Both the position numbers and the translations under genes were made by a program. The notes beneath the pieces are model-generated. The model had not been told where the DNA came from, did not search any database, and saw only the letters and a program-made list of their open reading frames with translations. From Actinomycetota bacterium (GTDB lineage: Bacteria > Actinomycetota > UBA4738), in NCBI GenBank assembly GCA_005888465.1, contig VAYJ01000105.1, forward strand, positions 9,236-22,807: a stretch of DNA of 13,572 nt, given 5' to 3'. Positions 7,469-13,572 of this stretch are shown piece after piece (within the stretch, counting starts at the first letter, position 1; each line of letters opens with the position of its first letter).

Positions 7469-8653
7469 ATGCGAATTCTGATCTTCGGCGGTGACGGCTA
7501 CCTCGGGTGGCCCACTGCAATGTACTTCTCCGCCCGCGGCCACGAGGTCCACACGGTGGACAACTACCTGCGCCGCCGGGCACACCAGGAGCTCCACACG
7601 GACTCGCTCACGCCGATCCTGGACTCGCTCCCGGCGCGCGCCGACGCCTGGCGCCAGGTCACCGGCTATCGCATCGGGGTCACCGAGGGCGACCTGTGCG
7701 ACTGGCCGACCGTCGAGCGTCTCTTCCAGGAATTCCAGCCCGAAACGATCATCCACTACGGCGAGCAGCCGTCGGCACCGTACTCCTACATCAGCCGCGA
7801 GCACGCCGTGTTCACTCAGCAGAACAACGTGATCTCCACGCTGAACGCGCTCTGGGCGATGCGCGATCTCGCGCCGAACGCGCACCTCGTGAAGCTCGGC
7901 ACGATGGGCGAGTACGGCACCCCGAACATCGACATCGAAGAGGGCTATATCACCATCCAGCACAACGGCCGTGAGGACCGCCTTCCGTTCCCGAAGCTCC
8001 CCGGCTCCTGGTATCACGCGAGCAAGGTCCACGACTCGACGAACATCCACCTGGGGTGCCGTGTGTGGGGGCTACGGGCCACCGACCTGAACCAGGGCGT
8101 GGTCTACGGCATCGAGACCGACGAATCCAAGCTCGATCCCCGGTTCGCGACGAGGTTCGACTACGACGAGGTCTTCGGCACCGCCCTGAACCGCTTCTGC
8201 CTGCAGGCCGTGATCGGTCACCCGCTCACGGTCTACGGGGCGGGCGGCCAGACCCGAGGCTACCTCAACATCCTGGACACCCTGCAGTGCGTGGAGCTGG
8301 CGTCCGTCAACCCCCCGGCCGAGGGCGAGTTCCGCGTGTTCAATCAGTTCACCGAGCAGTTCGCCATCAACGAGCTGGCGGACATCGTCCAACGGGCCGG
8401 CGCCGACTCCGGTCTCGAGGTCACGATCGATCACGTGCCGAACCCCCGGGTGGAGGCGGAGCACCACTACTACAACGCGAAGCACTCCCACTTGCTCGAC
8501 CTGGGGCTGAAGCCGCACACGCTGTCGGAGACGCTCGTGGAGTCGGTCTTCGCGAGGATCCAGGAGCACAAGGATCGGGTCATCGGCGATGCGATCATGC
8601 CCAGAACGCGCTGGCGGCCCTTGGATCAGGTGCCGCAATCGATCTCGGGCTAG
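7469..8653 (+). CDS. sqdB: UDP-sulfoquinovose synthase (SqdB/SQD1/Agl3 family)
   Basis: NAD-dependent extended short-chain dehydrogenase that converts UDP-glucose plus sulfite to UDP-6-sulfoquinovose, the sulfonated sugar donor. The 394-residue product has the Rossmann motif GGDGYLGW (7-14) and the family-specific stretches HYGEQPSAPYS (96-106), KLGTMGEYGTPNIDIEEGYI (142-161), ATDLNQGVVYG (204-214) and RVFNQFTEQF (289-298). The catalytic Thr, Tyr and Lys are T145, Y182 and K186 (YHASK). These conserved blocks are near-identical to plant SQD1 as I recall it, which separates it from ordinary UDP-glucose 4-epimerases. The ATG at 7469 is preceded by GGGG; longer in-frame starts would overlap the upstream gene and read arginine-rich sequence. 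Its neighbours are membrane glycan proteins. No SqdX/SqdD sulfolipid glycosyltransferase is in the window, so the product could serve a sulfolipid or a sulfoquinovose-containing glycan, as with archaeal Agl3. Confidence 0.95.
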   Translation: MRILIFGGDGYLGWPTAMYFSARGHEVHTVDNYLRRRAHQELHTDSLTPILDSLPARADAWRQVTGYRIGVTEGDLCDWPTVERLFQEFQPETIIHYGEQPSAPYSYISREHAVFTQQNNVISTLNALWAMRDLAPNAHLVKLGTMGEYGTPNIDIEEGYITIQHNGREDRLPFPKLPGSWYHASKVHDSTNIHLGCRVWGLRATDLNQGVVYGIETDESKLDPRFATRFDYDEVFGTALNRFCLQAVIGHPLTVYGAGGQTRGYLNILDTLQCVELASVNPPAEGEFRVFNQFTEQFAINELADIVQRAGADSGLEVTIDHVPNPRVEAEHHYYNAKHSHLLDLGLKPHTLSETLVESVFARIQEHKDRVIGDAIMPRTRWRPLDQVPQSISG

Positions 8654-8662
8654 CACGACCGG

Positions 8663-11169
8663 GTGGCCGTGTCGTCTCCTAGGAGCGGTTCAGCTGGTCG
8701 GACAATGCGTAGCACCGATTCGGGGAATCGCGAGCGCTTCGTCAGATCGATCGGCGCGGCGCTGGCGGGGCCGCTGCTCATCACGGGCTCCGTCTTGCTC
8801 GTGCTTCGAGCATTCGCATTCCGCGGGATGCTCACCACCCAGCACCCGGACGACCTGGCGCTTTACTTGCCCAACTGGTGCTACCTGGGGAGGGAGCTCG
8901 TAGCGGGGCACATCCCCGCGTGGAACCCCCATGTGATGGGTGGTATCCCCTTCGTCGCCGACCCCCTGTCCGGGTGGATGTACCTCCCGGTGATGGCGCT
9001 ATTCACCTTGCTCCCGTGCCAGCTGGCGATGCAGTGGTTCCTAGTGCTGCAGTCCGTGCTCGCAGGGCTGGGCATCTATTGGTTCCTTCGATCGGAGGGA
9101 CTCAGCCGGCCAGCGGCCACGGTCGGAGGGTTGTCGCTCGGGGTCGGGTTGGCGGGCTCCGGTTTCCAGTTTTCCCTGCCCCTGGCCAGCGCCCTGTCCT
9201 GGACTGCGGTGCTGCTCGCGACCGTTTCCCGCCTCCTCCGGTCACCCTCCTGGCCGGGCCGGCTCCTCTGGCTAGCACTCACGGCCTTGGCGTGGGGACA
9301 GCTCGCCGCCGCCCACCTGAGCGAAGGTCTTGTGCCCGGCATCATCGTCGTTGCGATCTACGTCGCTGTTCGGCTCGTCACCGACATCCGCAGGCGAACC
9401 CGGACGACAGGGGCCGCGCTCGCAATCCTCGGGCTCTTCGTCGTGGGACTCCCACTCCTCAACCTCGCGTATCTGCTCCCGCGCCTGGCGTACTTCCCAG
9501 GGAGCAGCCTGGGGCTGGGCTACCGACGGTTAGGCGAGCTAGACGCCCAATTTCTCGGCGTTCGAGCGGCCCCGTTCCGCGTGGGCGGTGAGAAGCCCAC
9601 GTTCCCGCTTCGATTCAGCGCACCGTTGGGCTTCTACCTGGGGATCATCGCCCTGGGTTTGGTCTTCGCCGGGTGGCGTGCAAGGCGTCACGTGTACCTG
9701 TTTGTCGCGTTCGCGCTCGCCGGCCTGGTGAGCTACCTGCTCGGGCTTCACTACGTCGCGACGCACCTGTCCCACATCCTGGGATCCAACGGGTTCCTGA
9801 GCGATGTCTACCTGCACATACCCGAGCGGTTCGGCTACCCCCTGGTCATCTCCATGGCGGTCCTCGCCGGCCTCGGAGTAGAGGGGTGGCGTGAGTCGCG
9901 CACGCTGCGCGATCGCGCCGCGATGCTCCTGCCTGCCGTCCTGGTGTGGGGCCTCCTTCCCATCCTCGTCGGCCTGCATCGAGGGCCTGCCCGGCTACCA
10001 CTCCTCGCTGCCGGGGCCGGTCTCATCGTCCTCGCCCTTGCAGCCTTGCGCCCGAAGCTGATCGCGCTCCTCCCAGTCTTCGTGGCACTGGAGCTCGTGA
10101 GCAGTGGGCTCGGCCACTCCTTCGCCGGTGGCGCGTCGGGGCAAGCGGCGGGCGCCCGACTCCAACCCTATTTCGACTTGAGTTCCCAAGGGCTCATTCC
10201 GGCCTCGAGCTATCTCCAGGCGGGCCCCATCGCCCGGGCCCTCGAATCGCTGCCCACCGGCCGCTACCTCAGTATCTCCCCCGGGACCTATGCCCCCGCG
10301 GGATACCACGTTCACCGCTCGCCTCCCTCCTGGGGCCTCATGGCGATGCAGCGGTCGATGCTGTTCGGGCTGGAGGAGGGTCAGGGCTTCAATTCGCTCC
10401 AGATCCGAAGGTACTGGATGTTCGTCCGCGCGGTCGATCCGAAGCGCATTCGGTATAACGCCGCCGACTTCCTTCATGCCGAGCCGATCGCCCTCAACCT
10501 GCTGCAAGTGGCCTACCTGATCCAGGGCACGGCCGACGCCCAGCCGTCCCCGGCGAGATTCCGGTGGTCCGGGAGGGCAAATGGGTCCTGTATCAGCTCC
10601 CCGACGCTCCGCCGAGGGCGTCGGTGGTCACGTCCTGGTCGCTGGCGCCGTCGTCCGACACGGCCCTCCAGGACGTGCTGGCCCCCGGCTTCGATCCGGG
10701 CACGGACGTCGTCCTGGAGGGCCAGCCGGGGCTCCTCGGCCAGGGAACGGAGCTTCCATCCGGTGCCGCCCTCGGGGCCGCAGGGTCGGCGAACTACGAA
10801 CCGCTTGGGGAGCAAGCAGCCCGAGTGACGGTTACCAGTGAGGCGCCGGCCATTGTCCTCGTTCGAAACACGTACGACCGGAACTGGCATGCGACCGTGG
10901 ACGGCCGGCCGGTGAAGGTGTTGCCGGCGGACTATCTCGATCAGGGAATCGCCGTCACCGCGGGATCCCACACCATCATGCTGACGTATGACGATCCCTC
11001 GGTCGAAGCCGGCATCGTGGGCTCCGCGATCGCCCTCACCTGTCTCCTCGGAGCCGCGGCCCTTCTGGCGGGAAGGGAGCGGCGGCGGAGACAGGCGACC
11101 CCGGCACCATACAATGTGACCTCGTCGCAGGCGTACGAGGCCCAGGAGGGGGGCAAGGCCAGCAGATGA
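8663..11169 (+). pseudogene. YfhO-family membrane protein with an apparent frameshift
   Basis: Large polytopic protein of the YfhO/GT-C type; YfhO-like proteins are implicated in glycosylating surface polymers in Gram-positives. After the first helix comes a loop with HPDDLALYLPNW, then GHIPAWNPHVMGGIPF and PLSGWMYLP, the hallmark first-loop pattern with acidic residues. About twelve helices follow. The C-terminal extracytoplasmic domain has RNTYDRNWHATVDGRPVKV, then a GSHTIMLTYDDPS stretch and a last helix, as YfhO proteins do. The frame changes near 10548: the first frame runs as sense to about residue 628 and then degenerates, and the correct C-terminus continues in another frame to the TGA at 11167. 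Joined length is about 835 residues. The start is uncertain: GTG at 8663 (9 nt after sqdB), GTG at 8669 or ATG at 8705; none has a strong Shine-Dalgarno. The stop overlaps the next ATG, supporting the downstream frame as genuine. Confidence 0.8.
10548..10551 (+). other. Putative frameshift site: shortened C run
   Basis: The CCCC run in GTCCCCGGCG marks the switch between frames of the YfhO-like gene. Adding one C gives CAG CCG TCC CCC GGC GAG ATT CCG GTG GTC, translating QPSPGEIPVV and joining both halves without loss. A single missing base in a homopolymer is the commonest type of sequencing or polishing error, but a true mutation gives the same picture. Confidence 0.6.
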
Positions 11170-12212
11170 TCGCCCTTCGCTTTTTGGGAGCAGCGTTCGC
11201 CGGCATGCTGCTCATCGGGTCCGTCCTCCAACATCGCCGCCGACATATCTCTCGTCTCAGTCTGATCATCACGTGGGTCGTCGGCGTCACCATCATCGTG
11301 CTGGCCGTCGCCCCCAATGCGTTCAACCCCATGTTCGAGCTCTTCCGGTTCCGCGAGGGGGGTGGGCAGCGGCTCATCGGTGTCCTGTTGTTCGCGAACG
11401 TCCTCGTGTTCCTCCTGCTGTTCAGAAACATGTCGGCAATCGACTCGGCGACACGAAGCATTCGGTTGCTCATCGAAGCCCTCGCCTGGCGATCGTTCGA
11501 TCGGTCGCAGTTGAAAGATCTGCCCGAGGTACAGCGGATCCTCGTGGTCCTGCCGGCGTACAACGAGGCAGGGAACGTGGGGTCGGTCCTGCACGCCATG
11601 CCCGAGGAGGTCGACGGGTACCCGGTGATGGCGCTCGTGGTCGACGACGCCTCCGAGGATGCGACCGCCGAGGCCGCCAGGGCGGCGGGGGCGCTCGTCG
11701 CCAGGCTCCCCATCCGGCGCGGCGGCGGGCTCGCGCTCCGGGTCGGCTACGAGATCGCCCTCCAGCTCGACACTGCGGTCGTCGTCACCATGGACGCCGA
11801 CGGCCAGCACGTGCCGGACGAGATGCCGCTCCTCATCAAGCCCATCCTGTCGGGAGAGGCCGACATGGTGAATGGCTCCCGGGTCCTCGGCGAGTTCGAG
11901 CGCGAGAGCCTGATGCGCCACATCGGCGTGCATGTCTTCTCCAGGCTCGTTACCGTCCTCACAGGGTCGCGCGTCACCGACGTGTCCAACGGGTACCGCG
12001 CGATCCGCACCGACGTGCTGAAGGGGCTGGTCCTGGACCAGGACCAGTTCTGGGCGGCCGAGCTCCTGATCGAGGCGATGCGCCAACGGCTCCGGATCGT
12101 CGAGGTGCCGATCACCGTACGAGCGAGGATCAGCGGCGCATCGAAGAAGCCGAAGACGTTCCGGTACGCCCGCCACTTCACCAAGGCCATCATCCAAACC
12201 TGGCTCCGGTGA
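11166..12212 (+). CDS. DUF2304-GT2 fusion, polyprenyl-phosphate sugar synthase-like glycosyltransferase
   Basis: A 348-residue membrane glycosyltransferase. Residues about 1-110 contain three hydrophobic helices and the layout of DUF2304 (LSLIITWVVGVTIIVLA, then LLFANVLVFLLLFRN and IRLLIEALAW). This small membrane domain is usually encoded as a separate gene beside DPM1-like enzymes. Residues 124-348 form a GT-A family 2 domain with LVVLPAYNEAGNVG (126-139), VVDDASEDAT (158-167), the metal-binding MDADGQH (209-215), NGSR (236-239) and SNGYRAIR (274-281). The expected reaction is transfer of a hexose from UDP- or GDP-sugar to polyprenyl phosphate at the inner face of the membrane; the sugar cannot be predicted. 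The start ATG overlaps the preceding stop as ATGA, indicating translational coupling with the YfhO-like gene, a plausible user of its product. The stop directly abuts that of the convergent methyltransferase. Confidence 0.9.
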   Translation: MIALRFLGAAFAGMLLIGSVLQHRRRHISRLSLIITWVVGVTIIVLAVAPNAFNPMFELFRFREGGGQRLIGVLLFANVLVFLLLFRNMSAIDSATRSIRLLIEALAWRSFDRSQLKDLPEVQRILVVLPAYNEAGNVGSVLHAMPEEVDGYPVMALVVDDASEDATAEAARAAGALVARLPIRRGGGLALRVGYEIALQLDTAVVVTMDADGQHVPDEMPLLIKPILSGEADMVNGSRVLGEFERESLMRHIGVHVFSRLVTVLTGSRVTDVSNGYRAIRTDVLKGLVLDQDQFWAAELLIEAMRQRLRIVEVPITVRARISGASKKPKTFRYARHFTKAIIQTWLR

Positions 12213-13010
12213 TCACGTGCCCGGGTGGACTCCTATCGCCACGACGCTCTGACCGAATGGCGGGCGGCCGATTCCCTCGAGCAATCGGCCGACCAGCACG
12301 GCGATCCGCTCCGAGAGCGCGATCGAGGCCGGAGAGAGCCGGCCGCGGCCGGCGACTCGCCCGACCAGGAACCATCCGATCGCCCCGATCGGATTGAAAT
12401 AGCGCGCAAACGACACACGGAAGCCGGCTGCCAGGAGGAGGTGCTCCACATCCAGCCGCGAATATCGACGGCGATGTCCGTAGGCTGCATCGAGTGCGCC
12501 GTAGAGCATCGACAGCGCTGGCACCAACATGCCCACGCATCCCCCGGGTTCCAACGAGTCGTACGTGATCCTCAAAGCAGACTGGTCGTCGTCGATGTGC
12601 TCCAACACATTGATGAGCACGGCGCAGTCGAACCGGCGCTCAGATCCGGCGAGCTCTTCCAGCGTGGAGGGGAGGACCTCGACGTTCCGCAGACCCAGTT
12701 CCCGGATCGAGCCCGCCATGCTCGGATCCGGTTCGAGCGCCACGACCGTGTCCGCAGATTCGGAGAGCCAGCGCGTGAAGTTCCCAAGGCCGGCCCCCAC
12801 CTCCAGCACCCTGCCCCTCACCCGGGGCCCGAGCGCCGATAGCACCCAGTGCTGGTAGCGGACAGCCTGTCGAAGGAGCTCGAGATCGAACAGCTCGTCG
12901 CCGGTGAGCGCGCTCGGCGCGCTCGATCCCTGCACCTGCTCGCCCCTCTTGCGCCGCCTGCGTGCGTCGAACAAGCCCACGGTGGAGGGAGTATAGAGAC
13001 GGGCGATCAC
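12213..13010 (-). CDS. Class I SAM-dependent methyltransferase
   Basis: A soluble methyltransferase of up to 265 residues. It shows motif I VLEVGAGLGNF (68-78), the acidic residue that binds the S-adenosylmethionine ribose (E93 in VALEPDP), the DCAVLINVLEHID block (128-140) and LEPGG (153-157). A GHRRRYSRLDVEHLL stretch (178-192) is typical of the Methyltransf_11/23-like proteins found near polyprenyl-phosphate glycosyltransferases. The target is unknown; a sugar or glycan intermediate is suggested by neighbours (inference). The GTG at 13010 is the longest start. The first ~35 residues are basic and poorly conserved in appearance, so a GTG ten codons further in (12980) is possible; TATACT about 10 nt before it could then be a -10 for a leaderless transcript. 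It runs opposite to the operon and ends with its stop touching the GT2 stop. Confidence 0.87.
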   Translation of the reverse strand: MIARLYTPSTVGLFDARRRRKRGEQVQGSSAPSALTGDELFDLELLRQAVRYQHWVLSALGPRVRGRVLEVGAGLGNFTRWLSESADTVVALEPDPSMAGSIRELGLRNVEVLPSTLEELAGSERRFDCAVLINVLEHIDDDQSALRITYDSLEPGGCVGMLVPALSMLYGALDAAYGHRRRYSRLDVEHLLLAAGFRVSFARYFNPIGAIGWFLVGRVAGRGRLSPASIALSERIAVLVGRLLEGIGRPPFGQSVVAIGVHPGT

Positions 13011-13112
13011 GCGACGTTATGGTGAGGGACGGGGCAGGGTAGACTCCCCCCGCTGGCGATCGGGACCGTTGCGTGTTTGCATTGAGACCGTGAGACGTGC
13101 CCTGGAGGAAAC

Positions 13113-13349
13113 GTGAGCGCGAGTTCGTCCTCGTCGAGCGCACTGAGAGCCCTGGAGATCGTGCTCCTCGTCCTGGGGGCGTTGGCGGCGGGGATCGTCT
13201 ATCTCACCGTGCCCACGGACAAGCTCCCGAGCTTCATGCGCCAGATCCCCCACCTCTCAGGCCATCGCTCTCGACGCGGACTGGCCGGCGTGGTCGGGGG
13301 CGCAATCCTCCTGTTGGGAGGCATCGCCGCCTTCGCGCGCTCCGACTGA
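13113..13349 (+). CDS. Small two-helix membrane protein of unknown function
   Basis: A 78-residue protein with two hydrophobic helices, at about 12-33 and 56-75. They are joined by a positively charged loop (HRSRRG at 51-56), and the N-terminus is serine-rich. The GTG start is fixed by a strong Shine-Dalgarno, GGAGGAAAC, immediately upstream. I do not recognise a family. It is followed 13 nt later by the dehydrogenase gene with its own Shine-Dalgarno, so the two are probably co-transcribed; a role in membrane or envelope biology is inferred only from that. The gap of about 100 nt to the divergent methyltransferase gene must hold both promoters; TAGACT at 13040-13045 is a weak plus-strand -10 candidate. 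Confidence 0.75.
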   Translation: MSASSSSSSALRALEIVLLVLGALAAGIVYLTVPTDKLPSFMRQIPHLSGHRSRRGLAGVVGGAILLLGGIAAFARSD

Positions 13350-13362
13350 AGAAGGAGTGACG

Positions 13363-13572
13363 TTGCCGCCGGGCGAAGGGGCATCCACCGGGACGCGGGT
13401 CACCGTGGTCGGGCTTGGGCACGTCGGTCTGACGACGGCTGTTTGCCTCGCCCATGTCGGTCACTCGGTTCGGGGGATCGACGAGGATCTCGAGAAGCTG
13501 CGCCTCATCGGGCGAGGCGACGTCCCGTTCTATGAAACGGGGCTGGCCGACCTCCTCCGCCGAAGCCTTGCC
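13363..13572 (+). CDS. UDP-glucose/GDP-mannose 6-dehydrogenase, N-terminal part only
   Basis: NAD-dependent nucleotide-sugar dehydrogenase. Only the first 70 codons are present and the frame is open to the right edge. The opening VTVVGLGHVGLTTAVCLAHV carries the GxGxxG NAD-binding motif, followed by GHSVRGIDEDLEKL and PFYETGL, the family's Rossmann fold with the usual [IF]YExGL segment. It most likely makes UDP-glucuronate from UDP-glucose (Ugd/TuaD-like), but the GDP-mannose or UDP-N-acetylhexosamine dehydrogenases cannot be excluded from this fragment. The TTG at 13363 is preferred because GAAGGAG ends 5 nt upstream. An in-frame GTG at 13357 lies inside that Shine-Dalgarno and is less likely. 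A histidine replaces the usual tyrosine in GLGYVG. Confidence 0.92.
   Translation, partial: MPPGEGASTGTRVTVVGLGHVGLTTAVCLAHVGHSVRGIDEDLEKLRLIGRGDVPFYETGLADLLRRSLA

Noticed and set aside
7417..7494. Short leader ORF of 25 codons overlapping the sqdB start
   Set aside because: No Shine-Dalgarno and no regulatory codon pattern; likely chance.
7469..8653. Ordinary UDP-glucose 4-epimerase or dTDP-glucose dehydratase
   Set aside because: The long SQD1-specific blocks (NIDIEEGYI, FNQFTEQF, YNAKHS) are absent from those enzymes.
1..13572. CRISPR arrays, insertion sequences, tRNA or rRNA genes
   Set aside because: No direct repeat array, transposase-like protein, terminal inverted repeat or recognisable RNA gene was found on reading.

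Overview
This is a high-GC window with compact gene packing, GTG and TTG starts next to ATG, and near-universal G/C at third codon positions. A perfect Gram-positive/actinobacterial LexA box, a DUF6504-dnaE2-dinB operon and the general gene content all suggest an actinobacterium (Actinomycetota), probably an environmental or uncultured one. That taxonomic call is inference, because no rRNA or other marker gene is present. No tRNA, rRNA, CRISPR array, insertion sequence or phage gene was seen.

Region 1 (1-3749, minus strand) is a translesion DNA synthesis operon. Reading leftward it holds a small DUF6504 protein, the error-prone polymerase DnaE2 (complete) and a DinB/Pol IV-type Y-family polymerase that runs off the left edge. 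A TTGACA/TACGGT promoter and a perfect 16-bp LexA palindrome (3766-3781) lie just upstream, so the operon should be SOS-induced.

Region 2 (3847-12212, plus strand) is a probable operon for a surface glycan or lipid. Its genes, in order, are an alkaline-phosphatase-superfamily phosphodiesterase, a polytopic membrane protein of GT-C appearance, a UDP-sulfoquinovose synthase (SqdB/SQD1/Agl3 family), a YfhO-family membrane protein, and a DUF2304-GT2 fusion resembling polyprenyl-phosphate hexose synthases. Most junctions are tight (5 nt, 55 nt, 9 nt, and a 4-nt ATGA overlap). Both large membrane protein genes carry one apparent frameshift, and each is explained by a very small indel at a repeat. 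They are therefore either sequencing/assembly errors or recent pseudogenes.

Region 3 (12213-13572) has a convergent class I SAM methyltransferase whose stop codon abuts that of the GT2 gene. Divergent from it are a small two-helix membrane protein and the start of a UDP-glucose/GDP-mannose 6-dehydrogenase that runs off the right edge.

How the genes may work together (inference): SqdB and the dehydrogenase would both draw on UDP-glucose, giving UDP-sulfoquinovose and probably UDP-glucuronate. The GT2 fusion would load a sugar onto a polyprenyl phosphate, and the GT-C/YfhO-like proteins would transfer such sugars outside the membrane. The phosphodiesterase and methyltransferase could decorate or trim the product. 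No sulfoquinovosyl-diacylglycerol synthase (SqdX/SqdD) is visible here. A sulfoquinovose-containing surface glycan is therefore a reasonable alternative to sulfolipid, and it is the most interesting hypothesis in the window.
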